Source: Bacteroidales bacterium UBA2800
GTDB taxonomy: Bacteria; Bacteroidota; Bacteroidia; Bacteroidales; Paludibacteraceae
Reading direction: 5' to 3'
DNA length: 38,343 nucleotides
Assembly: GCA_002351925.1 (NCBI GenBank)
Contig: DEHM01000014.1
Location: 27,884 to 66,226, forward strand
The translations under genes were made by a program, and so were the position numbers. Shown piece by piece: positions 23,912-31,707 of this stretch (the stretch's first letter is position 1; each line of letters begins with the position of its first letter). Below the pieces are notes generated by a model. The model saw nothing but the letters and a program-made list of their open reading frames with translations. It had not been told where the DNA came from and did no database searches.

Positions 23912-25826
23912 CGCTTGGCATTCTCCAGTCGCCCCGTGGGGACAGTGAAACACTAACTACTTTGGGGCCGTCAGGCATGGCGGAACGCTTAAACTGCTGG
24001 GTGCAGAAGCGGCGCATGAAGACATTCAGCCACTTGTCAATCGTCGCCTCGTCGTACTGCTCCTCAAAGGCCTGACACGCCATGTATTTGATCTTCTCGC
24101 GCGTGAACCCGTAGCGCATGAAATAGAAGAGGAAGAAATCGTGCAGGTCGTACGGGCCGACTTTGTCTTCGGTTTTTTGGGCGATGTCGCCATGCTCGTC
24201 GGTTGGCAACAACTCCGGGGATACGGGTGTCTCCACCACATCCAAAAGGATCGAACGCAGCGGCTCGCTGTAGAGGTTCTCCGCTGCATAACGCACAAGA
24301 TACTTAACGAGCGTCTTAGGGATACCGGCATTGATGCCATACATGGACATCTGATCGCCGTTATACGTACACCAACCCAACGCCAATTCACTCAAGTCAC
24401 CCGTACCAACTACCAATCCGTTGAGCTCGTTGGCGAGGTCCATGAGGATCATCGTGCGTACGCGTGCTTGCGCGTTTTCATAGGTCGCGTCGTGGACGTC
24501 CATGTTGTGCGCGATGTCGTTCAGATGCTGGGTCGTGACTTCGCAGATGGAGATCTCGCGGTGGGTGATACCCAGTTCTTCCATGAGCTGGAGCGCGTTC
24601 TGGTAGGTGCGGTCGGATGTTCCGAAGCCCGGCATCGTCACGCCCACTACGCGAGTGCGATCATAGCCTAACAGGTCGGCAGTCTGCACGGCGACAAGCA
24701 AGGCGAGCGTACTGTCGAGGCCGCCGGAGATACCGAGGACGACAGTGTCGGAATGCGTATGTTCCCAACGGCGCGCCAGCGCTGATGTCTGGATAGAGAA
24801 GACATCTAGACAGTACTGATCTTCCTTGCCTTTCTTGGGCAAGAACGGCGACGGGGAGAAGGTACGATGGATGGACTCCGTGAAGTCCTCCTCGCGCTCG
24901 ATAGGTGCGACGTTGATATGGCGATAGTGGCCTGTTTTGTCTTTGGTGAAATTGGTGTTGCGTTGCCGATCGGTACGGAGTCGCTCGACATCAATCTCTT
25001 GGACAATCATCGAGTTGGTCCGCTGGAAACGTTCGCCTGCGGTGAGGATATCACCATTCTCGGCGATATAGGTGCTACCGGAGAAGACGACATCGGTAGT
25101 GGACTCGCCGACGCCCGACGAGGTGTAGACATAGCCGCAATGCACGCGCGCCGACTGCTGCTTGATCATCTGGCGACGGAAGATATGCTTACCGATGATG
25201 CAGTTGGACGAGGAGAGGTTGAAGATGATCTCTGCGCCCTGAATAGCCAGTTGGGTTGAAGGAGGCAGCGGAGACCAGAGGTCCTCGCATATCTCGATAC
25301 CAAAGGTGAAATTGCGTGTGCAGAAGAGCAAATCGGTGCCGAAGGGCACTTCGCCGCTCCATATCTCTATTTTAGGAATACGCGGCGCGATACCTCCGGG
25401 CGTGTACTCGCGCGCGGCGCGCCCACTGGTGAACCACCGTTTCTCGTAGAACTCGCCGGTATTGGGCAGGTTGACCTTCGGTACCACTCCCATTACTTCG
25501 CCGTCCGTCATGACGAACGCACAATTGAACAGGTCGTTATCCACCTGCAGCGGCGCACCTACCAGCACGATAATCGCCTTACCGCGTGTGTAGTCGCACA
25601 GCGCCTCCAACTCACGCATGCTGCTCTGCTGCAGGGCTTGCGTAAAGAACAAGTCCGCACAGGTATAGCCCGTCAGACTCAACTCCGGGAAGCAGATCAC
25701 CTCCACGCCTTCGGTAATGGCCTCATCAATCTGCAACTTAATCTGCTCGGCATTGTAACGGCAATCCGCTACTCGCAAGTTGGGCACAGCGGCCGCCACA
25801 CGCACAAATCCAAAATTGGTATTCAT
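23895..25826 (-). CDS. nadE: Glutamine-dependent NAD+ synthetase
   Basis: The enzyme makes NAD+ from deamido-NAD+, ATP and glutamine. The 643-residue protein has an N-terminal nitrilase-fold glutaminase domain (about 1-290) with FPELSLTGYTC supplying the Glu, and GIEICEDLWSP (Cys about 177), and a C-terminal ATP-pyrophosphatase domain with the P-loop GISGGLDST (about 362-370) and GTGDLSELALGW. The ending SLSPRGDWRMPSD is conserved in the family; the protein then stops a few residues earlier than I would expect. A promoter lies at 25853-25884. It is the first gene of a minus-strand run to rluA-like, and its end overlaps murB by 17 nt. Confidence 0.96.
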   Translation of the reverse strand: MNTNFGFVRVAAAVPNLRVADCRYNAEQIKLQIDEAITEGVEVICFPELSLTGYTCADLFFTQALQQSSMRELEALCDYTRGKAIIVLVGAPLQVDNDLFNCAFVMTDGEVMGVVPKVNLPNTGEFYEKRWFTSGRAAREYTPGGIAPRIPKIEIWSGEVPFGTDLLFCTRNFTFGIEICEDLWSPLPPSTQLAIQGAEIIFNLSSSNCIIGKHIFRRQMIKQQSARVHCGYVYTSSGVGESTTDVVFSGSTYIAENGDILTAGERFQRTNSMIVQEIDVERLRTDRQRNTNFTKDKTGHYRHINVAPIEREEDFTESIHRTFSPSPFLPKKGKEDQYCLDVFSIQTSALARRWEHTHSDTVVLGISGGLDSTLALLVAVQTADLLGYDRTRVVGVTMPGFGTSDRTYQNALQLMEELGITHREISICEVTTQHLNDIAHNMDVHDATYENAQARVRTMILMDLANELNGLVVGTGDLSELALGWCTYNGDQMSMYGINAGIPKTLVKYLVRYAAENLYSEPLRSILLDVVETPVSPELLPTDEHGDIAQKTEDKVGPYDLHDFFLFYFMRYGFTREKIKYMACQAFEEQYDEATIDKWLNVFMRRFCTQQFKRSAMPDGPKVVSVSLSPRGDWRMPSDVSCI

Positions 25827-25852
25827 ATTCCAAAAACGCTATAAATAGTGCG

Positions 25853-25884
25853 CAAAGGTACAAAAATATTCGCATATATGCAAA
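25853..25884 (-). promoter_or_regulatory. nadE promoter with extended -33 element
   Basis: On the minus strand TTTGCATATATG starts at 25884 and TACCTTTG occupies 25860-25853, with a 20-bp spacer. It is divergent from the tRNA-Glu promoter; 36 bp separate the two TTTG boxes. Confidence 0.8.
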
Positions 25885-25896
25885 AAAATGAGGTGT

Positions 25897-25914
25897 AAAA
25901 TGCATTTTTTTTCA
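25897..25914 (+). repeat. AAAATGCATTTTTTTTCA motif, copy upstream of tRNA-Glu
   Basis: Identical over 18 bp to 4554-4571. Here it starts 25 bp before the -33 TTG of the downstream promoter. Confidence 0.6.
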
Positions 25915-25920
25915 AAAATA

Positions 25921-25952
25921 TTTGCGTATATCAAAAAAAAGCAGTACTTTTG
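25921..25952 (+). promoter_or_regulatory. tRNA-Glu promoter with extended -33 element
   Basis: TTTGCGTATATC begins at 25921 and TACTTTTG occupies 25945-25952 with a 20-bp spacer. The tRNA starts 78 nt beyond the -7 box, leaving a leader of about 70 nt that can fold (CCCC at 26027 region is preceded by CCCCGATTGACGGGG around 26007-26021). Confidence 0.8.
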
Positions 25953-26030
25953 CACCCGCTTTCGTCCGAGGAGCGTATTAATGCCCCTTCCGGCGGAGGC
26001 CAGTTTCCCCGATTGACGGGGACACTTCCG

Positions 26031-26103
26031 GGTGCTATCGTCTAGTGGCCTAGGACAACGGCCTCTCACGCCGTAAACCCCGGTTCGAGTCCGGGTAGCA
26101 CTA
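26031..26103 (+). tRNA. tRNA-Glu (anticodon CTC)
   Basis: The acceptor arm GGTGCTA pairs with TAGCACT (closing G-U pair), the anticodon arm is ACGGC / CTCTCAC / GCCGT giving anticodon CTC, and the T arm is CCCGG / TTCGAGT / CCGGG. The D-loop TAGTGGCCTAGGA is typical of bacterial tRNA-Glu. The 3' CCA is not encoded, as is common in Bacteroidota. CTC reads GAG codons. Confidence 0.93.
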
Positions 26104-26105
26104 CT

Positions 26106-26133
26106 AAAAAAGGAACTTTCGAGTTCCTTTTTT
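26106..26133 (+). terminator. Rho-independent terminator after tRNA-Glu
   Basis: AAAAAAGGAACT and AGTTCCTTTTTT form a perfect stem around a TTCG tetraloop, ending in a T run. It begins 3 nt after the tRNA. Confidence 0.9.
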
Positions 26134-26206
26134 GTGCCACAACGTCTCGAATCCGGGGGTTCTTATCTCTCTTCGTTCGAACGATTATTACTCCATCGAG
26201 CAATGC

Positions 26207-26253
26207 TCGAGTCCGGGTAGCACTACTAAAGAGCGCAAAATGCGCTCTTTTTC
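26207..26253 (+). repeat. Duplicated tRNA-Glu 3' end followed by a second terminator
   Basis: The 24 bases at 26207-26230 are identical to 26085-26108, covering half of the T arm, the acceptor 3' strand and the bases after the tRNA. A second hairpin follows (AGAGCGCA at 26230-26237, TGCGCTCT at 26241-26248, then Ts). No matching 5' half of a tRNA precedes it, so this is a fragment and not a second tRNA gene. Confidence 0.85.
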
Positions 26254-26281
26254 ATTTTTTTTATAAAAATTTTCGAAAAAA

Positions 26282-26313
26282 CTTGCGTATATCGGAAAAT
26301 TTGTGTAACTTTG
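26282..26313 (+). promoter_or_regulatory. Promoter of the outer-membrane barrel gene, extended -33 element
   Basis: CTTGCGTATATC begins at 26282 and TAACTTTG occupies 26306-26313, with a 20-bp spacer. The ATG at 26353 is 39 nt downstream of the -7 box. Confidence 0.8.
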
Positions 26314-26352
26314 CACCCCGTAAGGTGAAAAAGTGACGAACGCTATTTATCC

Positions 26353-27273
26353 ATGAAAAATTTCCGACATATACCCCTCTTGCTTCTGGGCTTGTTTTTG
26401 CTGGGTTCTCCGGCCCTAATGGCCGCGAAAAAAGAGCCTGTACGCCGTGTTGTGTGGAATGACAAGCAGAGCAAACGTACGGGTTTGTACACTACCAGCA
26501 ACTATTTTATCTCCAATGGTGTTAGTTTTGCCGCTAACGCGATGTACTATTTTGGTGATGTCGACAATGAGGGTGTTATGTTCTCCGGCGGTTTCAACAC
26601 CAATAACCTGAGTTATGGCGGTTCGTTTATCTTTGGAAGCCTGATGCCGGTAAGTCGTCACTGCAACATGCGCTACAGCCTGATGGTTGGTTCGCTGAGC
26701 GGTAATAACAAGACCAAGTTTGAGAAACTGGCGGAGCCTCGTGATGACTTTCGTAAGTTCCGTTCAGTGATTCTACAGCCGGCTGTGGGCGTGGAATGCT
26801 ATCCGTTCAGCAATGCCGGTTTCTACGTATACGGCGGTATAGCGTTGGCCGTAAGCTTTATCACCAATTATGAGTTCTACTATTATGCGCGTCATGAGGG
26901 CACATCGCAGAAGACACGTGAAATGATTAGCGGAAAGACTTTCGGTTTCTTGCCGATGGTACAAGTGGGTATCGGATATACCTGGCAGTTGCCGGAGTCG
27001 TGGACGATAGGTGTGGAGTTGATGTTGCAAGAGGGTCTGGTGGACACCAAATATATGAACCTGGATGGTTGGCCAATGGCCGGTTCGCAGAACAGTGCGG
27101 GCGTGGATCTGGGTCAAAGTTGGGGTACGTATATTAACCGTTATGGCCACAAAGACATCCACTGGAATGACGGTTGGTTCCAACTGGGTATCACGGTATC
27201 TTACCGCTGGCGTAACTGCGAGCGTTGCCGCATCCTGAACAACTACAATAATATACGCGCACGTCGCCGTTAA
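26353..27273 (+). CDS. Probable outer-membrane beta-barrel protein
   Basis: The 306-residue protein has a signal peptide (about 1-24, with LLLLGLFLLGSPALMA) and a mature part of alternating aromatic and small residues typical of an eight- to ten-strand outer-membrane barrel: FAANAMYYFGDV, LSYGGSFIFGSL, GFYVYGGIALAVSF, VQVGIGYTWQ and WFQLGITVSYRW. The size and the tight YYFGDV turn resemble DUF6089-type Bacteroidota barrels, but I am not certain of the family. The last strand is followed by a Cys/Arg-rich tail with CERC, unusual because most barrels end at an aromatic residue. It has its own promoter and is followed by a terminator shared with the convergent secreted-protein gene. Confidence 0.75.
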   Translation: MKNFRHIPLLLLGLFLLGSPALMAAKKEPVRRVVWNDKQSKRTGLYTTSNYFISNGVSFAANAMYYFGDVDNEGVMFSGGFNTNNLSYGGSFIFGSLMPVSRHCNMRYSLMVGSLSGNNKTKFEKLAEPRDDFRKFRSVILQPAVGVECYPFSNAGFYVYGGIALAVSFITNYEFYYYARHEGTSQKTREMISGKTFGFLPMVQVGIGYTWQLPESWTIGVELMLQEGLVDTKYMNLDGWPMAGSQNSAGVDLGQSWGTYINRYGHKDIHWNDGWFQLGITVSYRWRNCERCRILNNYNNIRARRR

Positions 27274-27305
27274 GCTTCGCGCGCGTATATACAATTAGGA
27301 ATAAA

Positions 27306-27331
27306 GGTTCTTTGAATTAGTTCGAAGGACC
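27306..27331. terminator. Bidirectional hairpin between convergent genes
   Basis: GGTTCTTTGAA (27306-27316) pairs with TTCGAAGGACC (27321-27331) over 11 bp with two G-U pairs around a TTAG loop. The loop contains the stop codon of the minus-strand gene. The plus-strand side is followed by a T-rich run. Confidence 0.6.
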
Positions 27332-27994
27332 TCTTCTTTTGTCGGTCACCGTACCTGTCTCAGCGCACTCGATGAGATTCTCAAGGATGGTCTCGAAACG
27401 CCAGCGGATGGCATTATTCCAGGTTTTATCGGAGATGAAGGTAGAAAGAACTCGTCCGAAGGTAAGGCTGAACTCATAGTGGATACGTGTCTTGTTCTCG
27501 GCGATAGGCTCCATGCGGATGATGAAGTCGCCCCCCTCGAGGATTGATCCGCTATAGGTAGCCGTCATATGGGCTGTAAGCGGATATTTGGATTTAGCGG
27601 GACGCAACAGACGATACTTGGTGCCCAGATGTTGGTCTTTCCACCAACGCACGCCCAAGATGTAGATGTCGATAGCCACATCGCCGGTATGCTTCACCGG
27701 GTCGTAGCAACGATCTTTGTAGCGCAACTGGATAGCGTCACGACTTTCCTTGGTCTTGTTGGTCGCTTTAGGTTCTTCGTTGCTGGAACTCCCCTCACTC
27801 ATGCCGAGATAGGCCCAATCGAAGAGACTATCCGGACAAGCCTGGAACTGGCGGCAGAAGCGGTTGGTCACCTGCAACATATTCTTAAGCGGGGCATTGC
27901 AGACGGTATCTACCACTACGGAGCGGGTCTGCGGACGAGCTTGCAGTAGGCTCACAGAGAGCAACAACAAGCAGCATGTAAATAGTTTTCTCAT
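27317..27994 (-). CDS. Secreted protein of unknown function, possibly START/SRPBCC-like
   Basis: The 225-residue protein has a signal peptide (about 1-20, MRKLFTCCLLLLSVSLLQA) and four cysteines in its first third that could form disulfides. The C-terminal half (about 120-215) has the pattern of a SRPBCC/START-like fold: beta strands such as LTAHMTATYSG and TRIHYEFSLTFGR followed by a long C-terminal helix (WNNAIRWRFETILENLIEC). I offer that fold only as a suggestion. The gene is third in the ubiE-Dabb transcript, 12 nt after the Dabb stop. Its stop codon lies in the loop of the terminator hairpin. Confidence 0.7.
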   Translation of the reverse strand: MRKLFTCCLLLLSVSLLQARPQTRSVVVDTVCNAPLKNMLQVTNRFCRQFQACPDSLFDWAYLGMSEGSSSNEEPKATNKTKESRDAIQLRYKDRCYDPVKHTGDVAIDIYILGVRWWKDQHLGTKYRLLRPAKSKYPLTAHMTATYSGSILEGGDFIIRMEPIAENKTRIHYEFSLTFGRVLSTFISDKTWNNAIRWRFETILENLIECAETGTVTDKRRGPSN

Positions 27995-28006
27995 TGTATT
28001 GTGTTT

Positions 28007-28321
28007 CTATAGTGTTCCATATTCGTAGTCTAAGCAGGTGCGCTGCTCGACGTACGGTCTGACCCGTGACTCCGCTACTGCTACATGTGCAGGATGAACG
28101 GAATAGCCACGCAGTGCTTCCGGTGAGGCCAGTTTGGCATCCAACATCAGGTCGGCATTACTACTCTCCAGCCTTCCTGCTATCTGGACGTGGATGGCCA
28201 CCAGTCCGGGTATCTTACCTTGCAGTCCTTCCAGCCCCTCTTTGATGGCCAGCGCAACTGTCTGTTTCTCTTCGGCACTCAATTCGGAGCGCAGTTTCCA
28301 AAGGATAATGTGTTTTACCAT
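28007..28321 (-). CDS. Dabb-family (stress-responsive alpha/beta barrel) protein
   Basis: The 104-residue protein starts MVKHIILWKL and shows IPGLVAIHVQ, a Phe-less but recognisable strand SNADLMLDAKLASPEALRGY and the closing HPAHVAVAESRVRPYV, the typical Dabb pattern of a dimeric ferredoxin-like fold. Members often act as small dimeric proteins of unclear role and are very common in Bacteroidota. It lies 10 nt after ubiE and 12 nt before the secreted-protein gene. The function is not established. Confidence 0.88.
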   Translation of the reverse strand: MVKHIILWKLRSELSAEEKQTVALAIKEGLEGLQGKIPGLVAIHVQIAGRLESSNADLMLDAKLASPEALRGYSVHPAHVAVAESRVRPYVEQRTCLDYEYGTL

Positions 28322-28331
28322 GGTATATAGG

Positions 28332-29039
28332 TTATTTGTGTTTCTTGGCGGAATAGATCATGCTTATTCCGAAGGTGAGCGGCTCAAAGTGCTCGTCTCG
28401 GAAGCCGGCATCTCGCAAGTGTTGGACGAACGCTTCTCCCCAACAAAAATTCTTCACGCTGCGGTTGAGATAGGTGTACGCCGTCTTGTCGCGACTCACC
28501 AGTCGTCCGACGAAAGGGAGTATATGCGTGAAGTAGGCATCATAAAGCCCCCGTACAAGGCGATTAGTCGGATAGCCGAACTCCAGGATTGTCAGTTGTC
28601 CTCCCGGCCGTAGCACACGATACATCTCACGAAGCCCGACATCGAGGTCACTGAAGTTACGACAACCGTAGGCGCATGTGACGGCATCGAAGGAGGCATC
28701 TGCAAAAGGCATCTCTTGGGCATTTCCGAGGACAAAGTCCACCTGCAGGCCACGCTTGGCACATTTCTCTTCGCCGATACGCATCATCTCTGCGGAGAGG
28801 TCGAGCCCCGTCACGTGTTGCGCCTTGCCGGCGCGGAGCATTTCGACTGTCAGGTCGGCCGTACCGATAGCCACATCGAGCACCTCTTCTGCCGGCGCCA
28901 TACGACGGATAGCCTGTCTCCGCCAACGGCGGTCAATATTGAGCGACAGAGCATGATTGAGCCCGTCGTATGTAGCGGCAATACGGTCAAAAAGATGACC
29001 GATATGCTGCTTCTGCTGCGTTATCTCTTGCGTTTTCAA
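28332..29039 (-). CDS. ubiE: Demethylmenaquinone methyltransferase (UbiE/MenG)
   Basis: The enzyme methylates demethylmenaquinone with S-adenosylmethionine, the last step of menaquinone synthesis. The product (235 residues from this start) has the UbiE opening HIGHLFDRIAATYDGLNHALS, SAM motif I LDVAIGTADLT, GNAQEMPFADASFD and the ending GISMIYSAKK. No ATG precedes the conserved region. A TTG at 29051 gives the longest reading, but it lies within the promoter -7 box (29056-29049), so I chose the next in-frame TTG at 29039; the leader would then be only a few nucleotides long. The Dabb gene follows 10 nt later. Confidence 0.9.
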   Translation of the reverse strand: MKTQEITQQKQHIGHLFDRIAATYDGLNHALSLNIDRRWRRQAIRRMAPAEEVLDVAIGTADLTVEMLRAGKAQHVTGLDLSAEMMRIGEEKCAKRGLQVDFVLGNAQEMPFADASFDAVTCAYGCRNFSDLDVGLREMYRVLRPGGQLTILEFGYPTNRLVRGLYDAYFTHILPFVGRLVSRDKTAYTYLNRSVKNFCWGEAFVQHLRDAGFRDEHFEPLTFGISMIYSAKKHK

Positions 29040-29048
29040 TTCCGGCTG

Positions 29049-29080
29049 CAAAGTTACTACATTTTTTTTACATGTGCAAA
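29049..29080 (-). promoter_or_regulatory. ubiE promoter
   Basis: TTTG (29080-29077), 20 bp, then TAACTTTG (29056-29049), with G before and C after the -7 box. TTTGCACATGT resembles the extended -33 form. It is divergent from the acyl-CoA synthetase promoter. Confidence 0.75.
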
Positions 29081-29108
29081 TTTATTTGCAAATTTTTATT
29101 TCTCATCT

Positions 29109-29140
29109 CTTGCATATATGAAAAAAAAGCAGTAATTTTG
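29109..29140 (+). promoter_or_regulatory. Acyl-CoA synthetase-like gene promoter, extended -33 element
   Basis: CTTGCATATATG begins at 29109 and TAATTTTG occupies 29133-29140, with a 20-bp spacer. The ATG at 29162 is 21 nt beyond the -7 box. Confidence 0.8.
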
Positions 29141-29161
29141 CGGCGCAAAATTGATACAACA

Positions 29162-30811
29162 ATGCAGAATCATTATCTACACTACCTCACGAACGTGATG
29201 GAGCATCAGTGGAATGATCCCGCGCTGACCGACTATGGCGAGGATCATGAGTACACCTTCGGCCAACTGGCGACAGAGATGTTGCGACTGCAGTGTCTCT
29301 TCGAGGAGTTGGGTATCAAACCGGGTGGCAAGATAGCTCTCTGTGGCCGTAACTGCGCCAACTGGGCGGTGGCTTACCTGTCTATAGCAGCCTACGAAGG
29401 TGTATGCGTCAGTATCCTGCAGGACTTCACGTCGCAAGATGTGGCCCACCTGCTGGAGCACTCGGATGCGGAAATGCTCTTCGTGGGACCGTACGTATGG
29501 AAAGACTTGCAGCACGAGCAGTTGCCGGCGGGCGTGAAAGCCGCTATATCGCTGGAAGACTGGCGACCGCTGTATATCAGCCAGAAGATAAAACTAAAAA
29601 GCGAGAAGCTACAGGAGGCCGTGGACAAGGCGTTTAAGACCAAGTATCCCTATGCCTTTCAGCCGGAGGATATCCATTTCGCTGCCGATCCTGAGAAACT
29701 GTCGCTTATCAACTATACCAGCGGTTCGACGGGCAGCCCGAAGGGTGTAATGCTCAACGGCCGCTCTATCAGCAACAATATCGAGATAGGCTTCAAGATG
29801 TTGCCTGTCGATCCCGGCCAGCGTCTGGTGTCGATGCTGCCGCTGGCACATATGTTCGGACAGGTGTGCGAACTGCTATACCCTCTCTGCAGCGGCACGC
29901 ATATCTATTTCCTGACCAAGTCGCCTACTCCGTCTATCCTCCTGAAAGCGCTAAGCGACGTGCAGCCCTACCTTGTGGTGACCGTGCCGCTCGTCATCGA
30001 GAAGATCTACAAGAAGAACCTCGACCCGCTGCTCAGCAAATGGGTCATCCGTATGTTCTGGCATACGCCTATTATTAGTTCTATCCTCAAGAGCCGTGTC
30101 AAGAGTGGTCTGAGGAATGCTTTCGGCGGCAAACTGCGCTATTTCATCTGCGGCGGAGCGGCCATGAACCCTATCGTCGAGAAATGTCTGATGGATATCC
30201 ATTTCCCGCTCTCTATCGGCTACGGCATGACCGAATGCGGACCGCTCATCGGCGGCAATCCGCCTAAGTATTTCAAGGCCCGTACCGGCGGTGTACCCGT
30301 GATGAACATGGACGTGAAGATCGACAATCCCAACGAAGCCGGTATCGGCGAGATTCTCGTCAAAGGTGAGAATGTCATGCTGGGTTACTACAAGAACCCC
30401 GAAGCCACCAAGGCGGCTTTCACCGAAGACGGATGGATGCGCACAGGCGACCTCGGTAAGATGGACAAGAAACGCAATATCTACCTCAAGGGACGTAACA
30501 AGACTATGATTCTCGGTGCCAGCGGACAGAATATCTACCCGGAGGAGATAGAGGACAAGCTGAACAACCAGGAGGCCGTGGGCGAGTCGCTCGTTATCGA
30601 ACGCGAAGGCAAACTGGTGGCGCTCGTCTTCCCCGATGAGACGCTGACCAAACGAATGACCTTCGAGGAGATACAAGCCCTCATGAAAGCCAATCTCGAG
30701 AAACTCAACCACCTCATCCCGAGCTACAGCAAGGTGTCGAATATCGAGGTGCAAGACAAACCCTTCGAGAAAACGCCCAAACGGTCTATCAAACGATTCC
30801 TATATAAGTAA
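29162..30811 (+). CDS. AMP-binding acyl-CoA synthetase-like protein
   Basis: The 549-residue protein belongs to the adenylate-forming family, which activates a carboxylate (probably a fatty acid) with ATP and usually transfers it to CoA. It has the P-loop YTSGSTGSPKGVML (about 185-198), the adenine-binding GYGMTECGP (about 353-361), the hinge MRTGDLG, and GRNKTMILGASGQNIYPEEIE, with a C-terminal Lys in FEKTPKRSIKR at the expected catalytic place. The substrate cannot be read from sequence; long-chain acyl-CoA synthetase is the usual annotation. The frame is open from 29072, but the promoter at 29109-29140 fixes ATG 29162. It is a single-gene unit ending at a shared terminator. Confidence 0.9.
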   Translation: MQNHYLHYLTNVMEHQWNDPALTDYGEDHEYTFGQLATEMLRLQCLFEELGIKPGGKIALCGRNCANWAVAYLSIAAYEGVCVSILQDFTSQDVAHLLEHSDAEMLFVGPYVWKDLQHEQLPAGVKAAISLEDWRPLYISQKIKLKSEKLQEAVDKAFKTKYPYAFQPEDIHFAADPEKLSLINYTSGSTGSPKGVMLNGRSISNNIEIGFKMLPVDPGQRLVSMLPLAHMFGQVCELLYPLCSGTHIYFLTKSPTPSILLKALSDVQPYLVVTVPLVIEKIYKKNLDPLLSKWVIRMFWHTPIISSILKSRVKSGLRNAFGGKLRYFICGGAAMNPIVEKCLMDIHFPLSIGYGMTECGPLIGGNPPKYFKARTGGVPVMNMDVKIDNPNEAGIGEILVKGENVMLGYYKNPEATKAAFTEDGWMRTGDLGKMDKKRNIYLKGRNKTMILGASGQNIYPEEIEDKLNNQEAVGESLVIEREGKLVALVFPDETLTKRMTFEEIQALMKANLEKLNHLIPSYSKVSNIEVQDKPFEKTPKRSIKRFLYK

Positions 30812-30821
30812 TCCAACGAAA

Positions 30822-30852
30822 AGCGGAGCCTTAGAGCTCCGCTATTTTTTTA
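30822..30852. terminator. Bidirectional terminator between the acyl-CoA synthetase and permease genes
   Basis: AGCGGAGC (30822-30829) pairs with GCTCCGCT (30836-30843) around a CTTAGA loop; T run on the plus strand (30845-30851) and AA-rich upstream sequence on the minus side. It serves both converging units. Confidence 0.85.
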
Positions 30853-31707
30853 GATGGTGTCGATGAAGAACTTCTGCTTGCGATTGAACATCGCAATACC
30901 TATCAGCAGCAGAACCACGATGATGCCGGCACTGTAGCCCAGCGAGGTCCAACTGAACTCTCCGGCGCCGTATGCCCCGTATTTGAAGGTCTCGATGATA
31001 GCCGTCATCGGGTTGAAGAGCATGATTTTATGCAGCGTCGCGTTCTTCACGTAGCTGAGCGGATAGACAATCGGCGTAGCGTACATCCAGAGCGACACAA
31101 ACACGCCGAAGAAATTCGTCAGGTCACGATATTTGGTGGTCAGCGACGAGATAATGAGTCCGAGGCCCAAGGCCAGACACTGGATCATCAGCAAGATCAC
31201 GGGAAACAAGAGCAGATACCAGTTAGGCTGCAGATGCACACCCTTGACGACGTACAGCACATAGACAAAGACGAATGTGACCAGTTGCAAGAAGAATCGG
31301 AAGAGTTTGGATATCACTTTCGACACCGGCGACACCAGTCGCGGGAAATAGACCTTGCCGAACAGTCCCGCATTGGTCTGGAACGTGCCTGCCACATCGG
31401 TCAGACAGGTCGAGAAATACTCCCAGAGGCATATACCGCTCAGGTAGAACACCGGCTGCGGGACATCGTCCGTCGGGATACCGGCAATACGGCCGAACAC
31501 CACGATATACATGAACATCGTGAACAGCGGCGAGATGAAGTACCATCCCATGCCGAAGATCGTCTGCTTGTACTGCACCGTGATATCGCGCTTGATAAAC
31601 AGCCAAATCAGGTACTTCTTCGCCCAAAGTTCCTTCAGTCCCAGCCCTTTCGCAAACGACTGCGGCGTGATCTCTGTCGTCCAATATGTCTCCTGAGTCT
31701 TAGCCAT
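30850..31707 (-). CDS. ABC-2 type transporter permease (Wzm-like), second of a tandem pair
   Basis: The 285-residue protein has about 35 cytoplasmic residues, then six predicted membrane helices, with YKQTIFGMGWYFISPL, FGKVYFPRLVSP and SSLTTKYRDL, the signatures of polysaccharide-export ABC-2 permeases (Wzm/TagG type). It is a paralogue of the upstream permease: both share the (V/F)FG(R/G)IA(G/N)IPTD, FGKVYFPR and SSLTTKYRDL segments. The start overlaps the upstream stop by one base (TAATG). No ATP-binding subunit is in the window. The substrate is unknown. The gene ends at the shared terminator. Confidence 0.88.
   Translation of the reverse strand: MAKTQETYWTTEITPQSFAKGLGLKELWAKKYLIWLFIKRDITVQYKQTIFGMGWYFISPLFTMFMYIVVFGRIAGIPTDDVPQPVFYLSGICLWEYFSTCLTDVAGTFQTNAGLFGKVYFPRLVSPVSKVISKLFRFFLQLVTFVFVYVLYVVKGVHLQPNWYLLLFPVILLMIQCLALGLGLIISSLTTKYRDLTNFFGVFVSLWMYATPIVYPLSYVKNATLHKIMLFNPMTAIIETFKYGAYGAGEFSWTSLGYSAGIIVVLLLIGIAMFNRKQKFFIDTI

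Noticed and set aside
23925..23945. CCCCGTGGGG palindrome at the nadE/murB junction as a repeat element
   Set aside because: It encodes the conserved NadE ending SPRGDWRMPSD, so the protein explains it.
26134..26230. A second complete tRNA gene downstream of tRNA-Glu
   Set aside because: No acceptor 5' strand, D arm or anticodon arm can be formed; only the 3' end is present.
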